Positions 1 through 9,014 of a DNA stretch of 64,000 nt are shown here, piece by piece. Location of the stretch: contig NZ_JAKZJU020000001.1 of the NCBI RefSeq assembly GCF_022809315.2, positions 992,001 to 1,056,000 of the forward strand, given 5' to 3'. The DNA is from Mesosutterella faecium. GTDB lineage: Bacteria > Pseudomonadota > Gammaproteobacteria > Burkholderiales > Burkholderiaceae_F. The notes beneath the pieces were generated by a model. That model had not been told where the DNA came from. It saw nothing but the letters and a program-made list of their open reading frames with translations, and made no database searches. Position 1 is the first letter of the stretch. Each line of letters opens with the position of its first letter. The translations under genes and the position numbers were made by a program.

Positions 1-393
1 GCGATCCTGGGCTCGCTCGAGCGCTGGATCGGCATGCTACTCGAGCACTACGCGGGCGCGCTGCCCACGTGGCTTGCGCCGGTTCAGGCGGCCGTCGCCT
101 CGATCACCGACGCGCAGGCCTCCTACGCGCATGAAGTCTACGAAAAACTCTTCGCTGCGGGTTATCGAGTAGAAGAGGATTTGCGCAGCGAGAAGATAAA
201 CTATAAAATCCGTGAGCTTAGCCAGGTGAAGATTCCTTACATCCTCGTGGTCGGGGACAAGGAGCGCCAGGCGGGTACGGTTTCCGTCCGCGAAAGGGGC
301 GGCAAGAACCTGGGCGCTATGAGCCTCGAGCAGTTCCTGAAGATGCTGGAGTCGCAGGTCGCCGCAAAGTCGAACATTGAGGTCGCCAAGTGA
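1..393 (+). CDS. thrS: Threonyl-tRNA synthetase, C-terminal fragment
   Basis: The gene enters from the left edge in frame 1, and only its last 130 residues are visible. It charges tRNA-Thr in the cytoplasm. The visible part is the class II core end plus the anticodon-binding domain, ending in a segment ([11 protein letters not shown], then [12 protein letters not shown]) that closely resembles the HGTP anticodon-binding fold of ThrRS. Its stop overlaps or abuts the start of infC, the classical thrS-infC-rpmI-rplT order. The catalytic domain lies outside the window, so completeness cannot be judged. Confidence 0.95.
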   Translation, partial: AILGSLERWIGMLLEHYAGALPTWLAPVQAAVASITDAQASYAHEVYEKLFAAGYRVEEDLRSEKINYKIRELSQVKIPYILVVGDKERQAGTVSVRERGGKNLGAMSLEQFLKMLESQVAAKSNIEVAK

Positions 394-410
394 TACTGAA
401 TAGGGCAACA

Positions 411-941
411 ATCCCTGCAAAAGATAAAGAGCCGCGCGGGCACCGCGTGAACCGCGAGATCCGCATTCCGGAAGTCCGCGTGACGCTGCCCGACGGATCG
501 AGCCAGATTATGGCGACGGCCGAGGCGCTGCGCATGGCCGAGGACATGGGAGTCGACCTGGTCGAGGTCGCTCCCAAGGCCCGTCCCCCGGTCTGCCGTC
601 TGATCGATTACGGGAAGTTCAAGTATCAGGAGCAGAAGCGCGCCCAGGAGGCGAAGGCGAAGCAGAAGGTCACTCAGGTCAAGGAAGTGAAGTTCCGCCC
701 CGCCACCGACGAGAACGACTACCAGACCAAGCTGCGCTCGGTGCGCCGTTTCCTTGAAAACGGCGACAAGGCGAAGATCACGCTGCGCTACCGCGGCCGC
801 GAGATGGCCCACCAGGAGTTCGGCGCGGAGCTGCTCGACCGCGTGACCGCGGACCTTGCCGATGTCGCGCAGGTCGAGAGCCGTCCGAAGCTCGAAGGCC
901 GGCAGATGATCATGGTCCTCGGGCCGAAGAGAAAGAAGTGA
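411..941 (+). CDS. infC: Translation initiation factor IF-3
   Basis: IF-3 binds the 30S subunit and enforces start-codon fidelity. The two-domain protein is clear: the N-terminal half carries [27 protein letters not shown], the linker is Lys-rich, and the C-terminal half carries [16 protein letters not shown] and [12 protein letters not shown]. No ATG lies near the expected start. I place it at ATC 411, preceded by AGGG at 402-405, because IF-3 genes are known for rare AUU/AUC starts used for autoregulation, and this gives 176 residues, the normal size. The alternative is GTG 390, preceded by GAGG at 379-382 and overlapping the thrS stop, which adds seven residues. Product identity is certain; the start is not. 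Confidence 0.95.
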   Translation: MPAKDKEPRGHRVNREIRIPEVRVTLPDGSSQIMATAEALRMAEDMGVDLVEVAPKARPPVCRLIDYGKFKYQEQKRAQEAKAKQKVTQVKEVKFRPATDENDYQTKLRSVRRFLENGDKAKITLRYRGREMAHQEFGAELLDRVTADLADVAQVESRPKLEGRQMIMVLGPKRKK

Positions 942-976
942 CCCGCCGGGGCGGGTCCCGCAGCGCGGGGCCGCCC

Positions 977-1096
977 CCTGGCCGGCAAAGCAATTCAGCA
1001 GTACCTCCGGGACCTGGCCGGCAATGGGCCGGGCGCGGAGTTTTTAAAAGAAGTGACTCGGGGCCGTCAAGCCTTTCCCGCCCTTTAAGGGAAAGC
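977..1096 (+). promoter_or_regulatory. infC-rpmI spacer with repeats and hairpin, possible leader
   Basis: The 189-bp gap between infC and rpmI is unusually long for this operon. It holds a direct repeat CCTGGCCGGCAA (977-988 and 1013-1024) and a hairpin CTTTCCC (1073-1079) with GGGAAAG (1089-1095). A regulatory leader for rpmI-rplT, where L20 autoregulation is known in other bacteria, is possible. I see no match to a defined L20 binding motif, so function is inference. Confidence 0.3.
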
Positions 1097-1130
1097 GCCC
1101 TTGAGCCATGCAAAAAAGAGGTAACGGCAA

Positions 1131-1331
1131 ATGCCGAAGATGAAAACCAAGCGGGCCGCCGCGAAGCGCTTCAAGCTTCGCTCCGGCGGTTCCATCAAGT
1201 TTGGACACTCGACCAAGCGTCATATCCTGTCTCACCGCACGACGAAGAACAAGCGTCATCTGCGCGGCATGGTGACTGTTGCGAAGTGCAATGAGCTCAA
1301 CGTCAAGCGCATGCTTGCGATCGCTTCCTGA
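1131..1331 (+). CDS. rpmI: 50S ribosomal protein L35
   Basis: A 66-residue, very basic protein beginning [15 protein letters not shown], with the L35 features [18 protein letters not shown]. The family is usually 64-66 residues, so this is full length. It is a late-assembling large-subunit protein. GAGG at 1118-1121 gives a good ribosome binding site. It lies between infC and rplT, 20 bp before the latter, in the standard operon. Confidence 0.97.
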   Translation: MPKMKTKRAAAKRFKLRSGGSIKFGHSTKRHILSHRTTKNKRHLRGMVTVAKCNELNVKRMLAIAS

Positions 1332-1351
1332 TCTGGATAGGAGAAAAAAAG

Positions 1352-1711
1352 ATGCCTCGAGTCAAGCGTGGTGTAACTGCCCGTGCCCGTCATAAGAAGC
1401 TGCTTGCCCTCTCCAAGGGCTACAGCCTCCGCGCGAATAACGTTTTCCGCGTCGCGAAGGAAGCCGTCATGCGCGGCGCCCAGTACGCCTACCGCGACCG
1501 CCGTGCGAAGAAGCGCGTCTTCCGCCGCCTGTGGATCGCCCGCATCAATGCGGCCACCCGTGCGAACGGACTGACCTACAGCTGCTTCATCAACGGCCTC
1601 CACAAGGCCAATATCTGCCTGGACCGCAAGGTGCTCGCCGACATGGCCGTGTTCGACAAGGAAGCCTTCGCCGCCCTGGTTGAAAAAGCTAAAGCAGCTC
1701 GCGCCGCCTGA
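1352..1711 (+). CDS. rplT: 50S ribosomal protein L20
   Basis: A 119-residue protein with the L20 signature: [18 protein letters not shown], then [20 protein letters not shown], and the globular part [20 protein letters not shown]20 binds 23S rRNA domain I and is essential for early 50S assembly; in several bacteria it also represses its own operon. Length matches the family (about 118). AGGAG lies just before the start (1339-1343). A strong rho-independent terminator follows at 1804-1843, so pheST is probably separately transcribed or only partly read through. Confidence 0.97.
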   Translation: MPRVKRGVTARARHKKLLALSKGYSLRANNVFRVAKEAVMRGAQYAYRDRRAKKRVFRRLWIARINAATRANGLTYSCFINGLHKANICLDRKVLADMAVFDKEAFAALVEKAKAARAA

Positions 1712-1803
1712 TCGGGCTTTTCGGAGCCCGCGTCAGAGCGTCGCGGCGGGGAGTGCGGAGCGGCCGGCTTTTGCGTGCCGCGTCCCGCAGCTTCCCCGGC
1801 TTT

Positions 1804-1843
1804 AAAAAGGGCGGCCCCGGTTTTCTGAGGCCGCCCTTTTTTT
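1804..1843 (+). terminator. Rho-independent terminator after rplT
   Basis: GGGCGGCC (1809-1816) pairs with GGCCGCCC (1829-1836), flanked by an A-tract (1804-1808) and seven T residues (1837-1843). It closes the infC-rpmI-rplT unit. The remaining bases to pheS (1844-1988) presumably hold its promoter, which I could not assign. Confidence 0.85.
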
Positions 1844-1988
1844 CATCAATGCCCTGAAGAGGGCCGCGTCAACCCATTTCGGAAAAAATGCGGGCCGCGC
1901 AAGGCGGGCGCGGCGTCAGGCGCTTTTTTCCCGAAGCGGGCCGCAGCAGGCCCCGCAGAGTTTTTTTCCGTCCTGGAATGGAAGAAAA

Positions 1989-3008
1989 ATGCAAGATTTA
2001 TCCAAACTGATAGAACAGGCCAGGCAGGCCTTCGAAGAGGCGACGCAGTCGGCCGCCCTCGAAGACGCCAAGGCGAAGTTCCTCGGCAAGACCGGCGAAC
2101 TCACTGTGATGATGAAGGGCCTCCGCGAGCTCGCGGCCGACGAGCGCCGGCAGGCGGGCGCGAAGATCAACGAGGCGAAGAAGGCCGTGGAGGCGGCGCT
2201 CAACGAGCGCCGCGAGGCCCTCGCCCGGGCGGCCCTCGAGCAGAAGCTGTCTGCCGAGGCGATTGACGTGACGCTGCCGGGCCGGGTCTCGGCCGCGGGC
2301 GGCATCCACCCGGTGATCAGGACGTGGATCAGGATCGAGGAGATCTTCCGCTCCATCGGATTTGACGTGGCCTCGGGCCCGGAAATCGAAAACGACTGGT
2401 ACACGTTCACCGCCCTCAACAACCCGCCGAATCATCCGGCCCGCTCCATGCAGGATACCTTCTACGTGGACCTGAAGGACGAGAACGGACTGCCGCTGCC
2501 GCTGCGGCCCCACACCTCCCCCATGCAGGTGCGCTATTCGCGCACGCACCGTCCTCCCATCAAGGTGATTGCCCCGGGCCGCACCTACAGGGTCGACTCC
2601 GACGCGACGCACTCGCCGATGTTCCATCAGGTCGAGGGCCTGTGGGTGGGCGACAGCGTGAGCTTCGCCGACCTGAAGGGCGTCTACTCGATGTTCCTGC
2701 GCCGGTTCTTTGAAACCGACGACCTCGTCGTGCGCTTCCGCCCGAGCTACTTCCCGTTCACTGAGCCCTCGGTCGAGGTGGACATGATGTTCACGACCGG
2801 AGCGCGCCGCGGCAAGTGGCTCGAGATCTCCGGCGCGGGCGAGGTTCACCCGAACGTGATCCGCAACTACGGCCTCGACCCTGAGAAATACTGCGGCTTT
2901 GCCTTCGGCTCGGGCCTGGAGCGGCTCACGATGCTGCGCTACGGCATCGACGACCTGCGCCTGTTCTTCGAAGGCGACCTGCGGTTCCTGAGGCAGTTCA
3001 ACGAGTAA
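1989..3008 (+). CDS. pheS: Phenylalanyl-tRNA synthetase alpha subunit
   Basis: Catalytic subunit of the (alpha-beta)2 enzyme that charges tRNA-Phe. The N-terminal 90 residues are helical coiled coil (tRNA-binding arm). The class II core follows with motif 2 around [21 protein letters not shown] and motif 3 [22 protein letters not shown] near the C-terminus. At 339 residues it is a normal alpha subunit. GGAAG shortly before the ATG (1980-1984) supports the start. It precedes pheT by 17 bp in the conserved pheST operon. Confidence 0.97.
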   Translation: MQDLSKLIEQARQAFEEATQSAALEDAKAKFLGKTGELTVMMKGLRELAADERRQAGAKINEAKKAVEAALNERREALARAALEQKLSAEAIDVTLPGRVSAAGGIHPVIRTWIRIEEIFRSIGFDVASGPEIENDWYTFTALNNPPNHPARSMQDTFYVDLKDENGLPLPLRPHTSPMQVRYSRTHRPPIKVIAPGRTYRVDSDATHSPMFHQVEGLWVGDSVSFADLKGVYSMFLRRFFETDDLVVRFRPSYFPFTEPSVEVDMMFTTGARRGKWLEISGAGEVHPNVIRNYGLDPEKYCGFAFGSGLERLTMLRYGIDDLRLFFEGDLRFLRQFNE

Positions 3009-3025
3009 GGGGAGAGGAAGGGAAA

Positions 3026-5437
3026 ATGCTGTTTTCTGAAAATTGGCTGCGTACCTACGTCAATCCCGCGATCAGCACCGCGGAGCTTCTCGACGCGCTC
3101 ACGATGCACGGGCTGGAGGTCGAGGAGTCCCGGCCCGCGGCGCCCGCCTTCTCGGGCGTCGTGGTCGCGAAGGTGCTGGAGTGCGTCCCGCACGAGAATT
3201 CCGACCACCTGCACGTCTGCCAGGTGGACGCCGGCACGGGCGAGCCCCTGCAGATCGTCTGCGGAGCCCCCAACGTCAAGGCCGGAGTGAAGGTTCCCTG
3301 CGCCCTGGTGGGCGCCGTCCTGCCCGGCGATTTCAGGATCAAGAAGGCGAAGCTGCGCGGCGTGGCCTCGAACGGCATGCTCTGCTCGGCCCGCGAGCTC
3401 GGGGTCTCCGAGGACCACACCGGGCTGTGGATCCTGCCCGACGACGCCCCGGTGGGAAAGGACATCCGCGCCTACGCGCATCTCGACGACACCGTGGTGG
3501 ACCTCAACGTGACGCCCAACCGCGGCGATGCGCTCTCCCTGATCGGCATCGCCCGCGAGGTTCACGCCATCACCGGCGCGCCGCTGTCGCTGCCGGCCTT
3601 CACGCCGGTCGAGCCGAACTGCGGCGAGCAGTTCCCGATTCACATCGAGGCCAAGGACCTCTGCGCCCGCTATGCGGGCCGGGTGATCCGCGGCCTCAAC
3701 CCGAACGCGCGCACGCCCGACTGGATGCGCGAGCGCCTCGAGCGGCTCGGCCAGCGCTGCATCTCGCCGCTGGTCGACATCAGCAACTACGTCATGTTCG
3801 AGCTCGGGCGCCCGACGCACTTCTTCGACCTCGACCGGCTCTCGGGCGGGATCACGGTGCGCTGGGGCCGCGAGGGCGAGAGCCTCGAGCTGCTCAACGA
3901 CCGCACGGTGGCCCTGTCACCTTATTTCGGCGTGATCGCCGATGACCGCGGCCCGCAGGCGCTGGCCGGCATCATGGGCGGCAAGGCCGGATCGATCGGG
4001 CCGGAGACGACCTCGCTGTTCATCGAGAGCGCCTTCTTCCGCCGCAGCGCGATCCAGGGCCGCGCGCGCAGGCTCAATTTCTCGACCGACGCCTCCTTCC
4101 GCTTCGAGCGCGGCGTCGACTACGGCTCCGTGGCCGAGCACCTCGAATACATCACGAAGCTCGTGCTCGACATCTGCGGCACCTCCGAAACGAAGGTGGG
4201 CCCGGTCCTCGACGTGCAGCAGGACATGCCCCGCCCGCCGGTGGTGAAGATGAGGGCGCAGCGCTGCAGGAAGCTGGTCGGGGTGGACATTCCGACCGAC
4301 TTCATGGAGCAGGCCTTCCGGCGCCTGGGCTTCGAGTACAGCCGCGACGGGGAGCTCTTCAGCGTCGTCTCCCCGACCTACCGCTTCGACATTGAGATCG
4401 AGGAAGACCTCGTCGAGGAGGTGGCGCGGCTCTGGGGCTACGGGCGCCTGCCGGAGAATCCCCCGCTCGAGCGCGCCGTGATGCTGCCCGAGCGCGAGGA
4501 GCGCCGCAGCGGCCACGACCTGCGCCGCGGCCTTGCGGCCCGCGGCTACCAGGAGCTCGTGAACTTCTCCTTCGTGGAGGAGCGCTGGGAGCGCGACTTC
4601 GCCGGCAACAGCAGTCCGATCCGCCTTCTCAACCCGATCGCCTCGCAGCTGTCGGTGATGCGCACCCAGCTGCTGGGCGGCCTGGTGTCCGTGCTGGGCT
4701 ACAACCTCAACCGCAAGGCCGACCGGGTCAGGGTCTTCGAGCTCGGGCGCGTGTTTTTCCGCGACCCGTCGGTCGAGCCCTCCGACACTTCGGTCAAGGG
4801 CGTGCGCCAGCCCGAGCACCTCGCGGCGCTCGCCTATGGGGACGCGGCCTCCCTGCAGTGGGGCGAAAAGGCCCGCAGGGTCGATTTCTTCGACCTCAAG
4901 GGCGACCTTGAGGCGATCGCCTTCCCGCTTAAGCTCAGCTTTGTGCCCGAGGCCTTCCCCGCGCTGCACCCCGGGCGCAGCGCCGGAGTCTATCTCGACG
5001 GCCGCCGCATCGGCATGATCGGCGAGCTGCACCCGAAGCTGCAGCAGGCCTACGACCTGCCGCTCGCCCCGGTCGTTTTCGAGGTGGAGGCCGAGCCGCT
5101 GCTTGCGGTGCCGGTGCCGCAGTACAGGCCGGTGTCGAAGTTCCAGCCGCAGCTGCGCGACATTTCGGTGCTCGTGCCCCGGGCGGTGACTCTGAGCCAG
5201 ATCTACGGCACGGTCGAGGCCGCGCGCGCCTGCGACCCCTGCCTGGCGGGCCTGGCCGACTTCAGGCTCTTCGATGTGTACCGTCCGAAGGACGCGCCTC
5301 AGGCCGACAAGTCGATGGCCTTCCGCATTGTGCTGGAGTCCTTCGGCGAGAATCCGCTCTCGGAGTCCGAGACGGAGAAGGCGGTGCAGGCCATTGTCTC
5401 GAGCCTTGCTAAACTGAACATCAAACTGCGCGAGTAA
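3026..5437 (+). CDS. pheT: Phenylalanyl-tRNA synthetase beta subunit
   Basis: An 803-residue beta subunit with the usual domain order. An EMAP-like OB tRNA-binding domain (about 40-150) is followed by the B3/B4 editing domain (about 210-390), which hydrolyses Tyr-tRNA-Phe. Then come B5 (about 400-475), a catalytically silent class II-like core, and a C-terminal FDX-ACB anticodon-binding domain (about 708-803, from [15 protein letters not shown]). It completes PheRS with pheS 17 bp upstream. ihfA follows 14 bp downstream, the common proteobacterial pheST-ihfA operon. Confidence 0.97.
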   Translation: MLFSENWLRTYVNPAISTAELLDALTMHGLEVEESRPAAPAFSGVVVAKVLECVPHENSDHLHVCQVDAGTGEPLQIVCGAPNVKAGVKVPCALVGAVLPGDFRIKKAKLRGVASNGMLCSARELGVSEDHTGLWILPDDAPVGKDIRAYAHLDDTVVDLNVTPNRGDALSLIGIAREVHAITGAPLSLPAFTPVEPNCGEQFPIHIEAKDLCARYAGRVIRGLNPNARTPDWMRERLERLGQRCISPLVDISNYVMFELGRPTHFFDLDRLSGGITVRWGREGESLELLNDRTVALSPYFGVIADDRGPQALAGIMGGKAGSIGPETTSLFIESAFFRRSAIQGRARRLNFSTDASFRFERGVDYGSVAEHLEYITKLVLDICGTSETKVGPVLDVQQDMPRPPVVKMRAQRCRKLVGVDIPTDFMEQAFRRLGFEYSRDGELFSVVSPTYRFDIEIEEDLVEEVARLWGYGRLPENPPLERAVMLPEREERRSGHDLRRGLAARGYQELVNFSFVEERWERDFAGNSSPIRLLNPIASQLSVMRTQLLGGLVSVLGYNLNRKADRVRVFELGRVFFRDPSVEPSDTSVKGVRQPEHLAALAYGDAASLQWGEKARRVDFFDLKGDLEAIAFPLKLSFVPEAFPALHPGRSAGVYLDGRRIGMIGELHPKLQQAYDLPLAPVVFEVEAEPLLAVPVPQYRPVSKFQPQLRDISVLVPRAVTLSQIYGTVEAARACDPCLAGLADFRLFDVYRPKDAPQADKSMAFRIVLESFGENPLSESETEKAVQAIVSSLAKLNIKLRE

Positions 5438-5451
5438 AAGGTAGCAGAGAA

Positions 5452-5796
5452 ATGAGCATTAAAGACAACAAGCCTGAAGCCCAGGTCGGCGCCACCATGA
5501 CCAAGGCGGATCTCGTGGACGTCCTGTTTGACCGCATGGGCCTCTCCAAGCGCGAGGCGAAGCTTCTCGTCGACGTGTTTTTCGACGAGATCCGCACCCG
5601 TCTTGAGATGGGAAGCGCCGTGAAGCTGTCGGGCTTCGGCAACTTCCAGCTCCGCGACAAGTCCCAGCGGCCCGGCCGCAATCCAAAGACCGGCCAGGAC
5701 ATCGCCATCACCGCCCGCCGCGTCGTGACCTTCCACGCCTCGGCGAAGCTGCGCGAAGCGGTGCTCGCCGGCTGCCCGGCCAGATCGGGCGACTGA
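5452..5796 (+). CDS. ihfA: Integration host factor alpha subunit
   Basis: A DNA-bending HU/IHF-family protein that pairs with IhfB and acts in site-specific recombination, replication and transcription. [33 protein letters not shown] forms the dimerisation helices. [28 protein letters not shown] gives the beta arm with the conserved RPGRNPKTG and the intercalating proline. At 114 residues it has about 15 extra residues at the N-terminus and a short C-terminal tail; an internal ATG (residue 16) would give a more typical length. Position after pheT is conserved. Confidence 0.95.
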   Translation: MSIKDNKPEAQVGATMTKADLVDVLFDRMGLSKREAKLLVDVFFDEIRTRLEMGSAVKLSGFGNFQLRDKSQRPGRNPKTGQDIAITARRVVTFHASAKLREAVLAGCPARSGD

Positions 5797-5904
5797 TCCA
5801 GGCCGCCGCGCCCGTAAAATCAGGCAGAGCCTGCGCTTTGGCGGGGCCCTGCCTTTTCTTTTTTTGCGATTACAATCACCAATCAACAGGAGAAGGACCA
5901 AGGA

Positions 5905-6258
5905 ATGGCTGAGAGAAAAACTGAAGATCTTCCGCCGATTCCCGACAAACGCTTCTTTACGATTGGGGAGGCGGCGGAGCTTGTCGGCGTCGCGACTTCC
6001 GTGCTCCGCTTCTGGGAGGAAGAGTTCAAGCAGCTCTCCCCGGGCCGCCACGGCTCGCGCCGCCGCTATGAGCGCAAGGACATCCTGAAGGCCCGGGAGA
6101 TCCGCGAGCTGCTCTACGACAAGGGCTTCACGCTTGCGGGTGCGAAGAAATGCCTCAAGCGCAAAAAAACGGATCAGAAGGCCAAGGCGGCCGCGGGAAA
6201 GGGAGTTCTGGAGGAACTGGAGGACATCCGGGATTCCATCCGGGACTTTCTTTTATAA
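5905..6258 (+). CDS. MerR-family transcriptional regulator
   Basis: A 117-residue protein with an N-terminal MerR winged helix-turn-helix: FFTIGEAAELVGVATSVLRFWEEEF (about 17-41), then SRRRYERKDILKAREIRELLYDKGFTLAGAKKCL. There is no metal-binding or effector domain, only a Lys-rich segment and a short acidic helix at the C-terminus. MerR-like genes of this kind commonly follow ihfA in proteobacteria, and their targets are largely unknown. AGGAG at 5889-5893 and a second AGG close to the ATG support the start. tRNA-Pro lies 26 bp downstream. Confidence 0.88.
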   Translation: MAERKTEDLPPIPDKRFFTIGEAAELVGVATSVLRFWEEEFKQLSPGRHGSRRRYERKDILKAREIRELLYDKGFTLAGAKKCLKRKKTDQKAKAAAGKGVLEELEDIRDSIRDFLL

Positions 6259-6284
6259 AAGTTTTGTGCTATAGTTAGAAGTCG

Positions 6285-6361
6285 CGGGGTGTGGCGCAGC
6301 CTGGTAGCGCACTTGCATGGGGTGCAAGGGGTCGTGAGTTCGAATCCCACCACCCCGACCA
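6285..6361 (+). tRNA. tRNA-Pro (anticodon GGG)
   Basis: A 77-nt cloverleaf: acceptor CGGGGTG (6285-6291) pairs with CACCCCG (6351-6357). The anticodon stem is CTTGC (6312-6316) with GCAAG (6324-6328), the loop is ATGGGGT, and the anticodon GGG is at 6319-6321. The T arm has GTTCGAATC, and the CCA end is encoded (6359-6361). It decodes CCC and CCU. A hairpin terminator follows at 6370-6399. Confidence 0.97.
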
Positions 6362-6369
6362 AATCCAGG

Positions 6370-6399
6370 AAAGGAGGCGACGTGAGTTGCCTCCTTTTT
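6370..6399 (+). terminator. Terminator after tRNA-Pro
   Basis: AAGGAGGC (6371-6378) pairs with GCCTCCTT (6389-6396) around a 10-nt loop, followed by more T residues. This ends the tRNA-Pro transcript. Confidence 0.75.
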
Positions 6400-6766
6400 C
6401 TTTGTCTGCATGCCGGGCCGATGTCCGCCGGCAGGAGAGGCCTGCGAAACGCGCGTGAACAGCCGCCGCCTGCCGCGGGCCCGCGCGGCCTCATTGAATC
6501 CCAAATGCCCGCGAACGGATCCCGGACGCATCGGCGCCAGGGCCCGGGGCGGCTTTTTTCGCACTTCCTCGCGTCTTTAGCGAAGCCGGGCTGGCTCCGT
6601 TTTTCTGTCCGGCAGGCCGCCGGCCCCAAAAATATCCGACTCAATTACTCAAGTATTTAAAAAAAAGAGTAAGCTTCCCCGAAGCGGTGCGCCGCTCCGG
6701 CGGGCATCATTCGGCGGCTTCGGCGGCGCCCCGCACCCGGTTTGCTTTTCACGCAGGACACCCAAC
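6400..6766. other. Intergenic stretch before the symporter gene
   Basis: About 370 bp without a convincing gene. The left part is GC-rich. The segment 6630-6675 turns A/T-rich and holds short inverted arms TTACTC (6645-6650) and GAGTAA (6667-6672), which could belong to the promoter and operator of the downstream transporter. I could not assign a clear -35/-10 pair. Confidence 0.4.
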
Positions 6767-8062
6767 ATGCAGGAAGAAAATAAAGACAAGACTCCGGCTG
6801 CCGGCCAGGACCGGCCGGCCTCCCTGGGCAGATCCCAGACCCGGACCATCATTCTGTGGTTCGCGGCGCTGATTGCCGGCGGCTTTCTCGGCTGGCTTCA
6901 GATCGACTGGCTCAATGAGCTGTTCGGCTTCATCGCCACGGTCTTCACGCGGCTGTTCAAGTTCATCGCCGTGCCGGTGATCGCGCTGGCCGTCATCACC
7001 ACGCTCTCGCAGCTCGGGGCGAAGAAGGAGACGCGGGCGATTTTCGGGCACGCGGTCTTCTACACGCTCGCCACGACCTTTGCGGCCGCCTTCGTCGCGC
7101 TGGGGCTCTACATTGCCATCGCCCCGGGCAACATCCCGGCCTCGATCGCCTCGGCCGGGGCCTCTCAGGTGCCGCAGAACCTTGAGAAGCTCTCCTACTA
7201 CGATCATTTCCTGTCCGTGATCCCGGACAACATTCTGCATCCCTTCCTCGCGGGCAACGTCCTGTCGGTCCTGTTCATTGCCGTGGCCGTCGGCCTGGCT
7301 CTCGCCTTCATGCCGAAGACCGAGCCCCGCGCGGCCCTGCTCAAGGTGATCTTCGGGCTGCAGGAGCTTTTGTTCACGCTGATCCGGGCGCTGCTTGCCG
7401 TGCTGCCCCTGGGCATCCTTGCGTTCGCGGCCCAGCTTTCGGCCCAGATCGAGGCGGGCGTGATCGTGGGGGCCCTCGGCAAGTACGTGGCCGTGGTGCT
7501 GGGCGGCAACCTCCTGCAGTACTTTGTGGTGCTGCCGGCGTTCCTGCTGCTGCGCGGCCTCAGCCCGGTCCGCGTTTACCGCGGCATGGCCCCCGCCATG
7601 GCCGTGGCCCTCTTTTCCAAGAGCTCCGCGGGCACGCTGCCCGTGACGCTCGCCTCGGCGGAAAACAACCTGCACCTTGACAAACGCGTGACCCGCTTCG
7701 TGCTGCCGATCTGCACAACGATCAACATGAACGGCTGCGCGGCCTTCATTCTCGTCACTTCGCTCTTTCTCATGCAGAACGCCGGGATTCCGATCACGGG
7801 CGGCACGATGCTGGTCTGGACGGTGATCGCCGTGATTGCGGCCGTTGGAAACGCCGGGGTGCCGATGGGCTGCTACTTCCTCACCCTCTCGCTCATGGCC
7901 TCGCTCAACGTCCCGATTGACCTGATGGGCGTGATCCTGCCGATCTACGCGATCATCGACATGATTGAAACCACCGTGAACGTCACGAGCGACTCGTGCG
8001 TCGCGGCCATGACGGACCACGATCTGAAGGGGCGCCTTCCCGCGGAGGGCGGCGCGGCCTGA
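6767..8062 (+). CDS. SLC1/DAACS-family sodium-coupled symporter, non-acidic substrate likely
   Basis: A 431-residue inner-membrane transporter with the glutamate-transporter fold. HP1 is SKSSAGTLPVT, TM7 is INMNGCAAF, HP2 is GNAGVPMG and TM8 is DMIETTVNVTSD. Two diagnostic positions differ from aspartate/glutamate carriers. The TM7 NMDG aspartate (a sodium ligand in GltPh) is Asn322, and the TM8 arginine that binds the substrate side-chain carboxylate (R397 in GltPh) is Glu401. Asn405 and the following Asp are kept. By family knowledge, loss of that arginine points to neutral or other non-acidic substrates, so a dctA or gltP label would be unsafe. A single-gene unit with a strong terminator after it. 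Confidence 0.85.
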   Translation: MQEENKDKTPAAGQDRPASLGRSQTRTIILWFAALIAGGFLGWLQIDWLNELFGFIATVFTRLFKFIAVPVIALAVITTLSQLGAKKETRAIFGHAVFYTLATTFAAAFVALGLYIAIAPGNIPASIASAGASQVPQNLEKLSYYDHFLSVIPDNILHPFLAGNVLSVLFIAVAVGLALAFMPKTEPRAALLKVIFGLQELLFTLIRALLAVLPLGILAFAAQLSAQIEAGVIVGALGKYVAVVLGGNLLQYFVVLPAFLLLRGLSPVRVYRGMAPAMAVALFSKSSAGTLPVTLASAENNLHLDKRVTRFVLPICTTINMNGCAAFILVTSLFLMQNAGIPITGGTMLVWTVIAVIAAVGNAGVPMGCYFLTLSLMASLNVPIDLMGVILPIYAIIDMIETTVNVTSDSCVAAMTDHDLKGRLPAEGGAA

Positions 8063-8099
8063 GAGCCGGGCGCGCTCCCGCGCTTCCCCCAGGAAAGCG

Positions 8100-8134
8100 A
8101 AAACCCCGGCTCCGCTGATGCGGAGCCGGGGTTT
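8100..8134. terminator. Bidirectional terminator between convergent genes
   Basis: A perfect 15-bp inverted repeat: AAACCCCGGCTCCGC (8101-8115), TGAT loop, GCGGAGCCGGGGTTT (8120-8134). It lies between the plus-strand symporter gene and the minus-strand recombinase gene and can serve both. Confidence 0.85.
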
Positions 8135-8200
8135 GCTGAATTCAGGCCGGCCGCGGGGGCGGGAAAGCCCTCCGCGCCCGCTGCGGGCAGGCGTCCTTTT

Positions 8201-8773
8201 TCAGCGCTCCTGCGGCTCCTTTTCGAGCATCGAGAGGATGTCCCGGGCGCGCTGGGCCGCTCCGCTGCGGCCGAGAACCCGGGCGCTGTAGAGCTCGATC
8301 AGCTCCTGCAGCAGCTTTTTTTCATCCTCCGAGGAGAAGGCGTCCTCGAGCGCGATCACTCTTCTGCCCTCGGCCTGAAGCGCGGCGTCCAGATAGCAGA
8401 ACCCGGAGGGGAGCACCCGGTCTGGGGTCTCCACGATGATGGTTCTCACCTGCTTGTTTTTCAGCAGCTTCAGCAGCCCCCGGCGGCGGTCGTTGGTCAC
8501 GCTCGCGATCTCGCTCGCCTTGTCGATCACGCTCCAGCCCATGCTCGCCGCATAGACCTCGAGGCGCCTCATCTGGCGCTCGAGCCGGTCTTTTTCGGCC
8601 ACGGTGGAAACGCGCGCGTAAAGGCCGACCCCGCCGGCGGCCGGAACGTCATCGACCACAATGGTTCCCGAGGGCAGCTGGCAGGCGGGCACGGGCAGTT
8701 TCCCGTTTTTCCACAGCCTCCATGCCGTCTGATAGCAGATGCCTCTTTGGCGGGCCCAAACCGATAGCTTCAT
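8201..8773 (-). CDS. Orphan IS607-type serine recombinase, probably degenerate
   Basis: A 190-residue protein with the IS607 TnpA architecture: an N-terminal MerR-like helix-turn-helix (MKLSVWARQRGICYQTAWRLWKNG), then a small serine recombinase domain starting GLYARVS (Arg54, nucleophile Ser56). In the active family the later motif reads D-R-L-x-R; here it is D118-R119-V-L-P122, so the second catalytic arginine is replaced by proline. The usual GSG motif before RRGLLKLL is also missing. No tnpB lies beside it and no element ends are visible. It is probably immobile, and either decaying or retained as a DNA-binding protein. A palindrome sits just upstream of its start (8792-8809). Confidence 0.75.
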   Translation of the reverse strand: MKLSVWARQRGICYQTAWRLWKNGKLPVPACQLPSGTIVVDDVPAAGGVGLYARVSTVAEKDRLERQMRRLEVYAASMGWSVIDKASEIASVTNDRRRGLLKLLKNKQVRTIIVETPDRVLPSGFCYLDAALQAEGRRVIALEDAFSSEDEKKLLQELIELYSARVLGRSGAAQRARDILSMLEKEPQER

Positions 8774-8791
8774 GTCTTGAGGAGTGAACGA

Positions 8792-8809
8792 TCCTGTGCC
8801 AGCACAGGA
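8792..8809. promoter_or_regulatory. Palindrome upstream of recombinase gene, candidate operator
   Basis: TCCTGTG (8792-8798), 4-nt spacer, CACAGGA (8803-8809), located 18 bp upstream of the minus-strand start codon. A symmetric AGTATATACT lies at 8835-8844 and could provide -10 elements in either direction. An operator role is inferred from position only. Confidence 0.4.
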
Positions 8810-9014
8810 CGGTTGGTAAGAACATCACAGTGGCGAAGTATATACTTTCCCGCCTGTTTCGTGAGGCCGGCGCCCTGATTTCCGGCCTCTTCCCGGCCCG
8901 GCCGCAGGCCGCCGGCCCCTGAAGCCGCTATCATTAGCGGCATTGATCCGGGGCCGCGGGCCCCGCCCCGGGCGGCGCCTGAGCTGCGCCGCCCGGCATA
9001 GACGGAAAACGCCC

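Noticed and set aside
6767..8062. Labelling the symporter as DctA or GltP
   Set aside because: The substrate-binding arginine and the TM7 aspartate of acidic-substrate carriers are not present.
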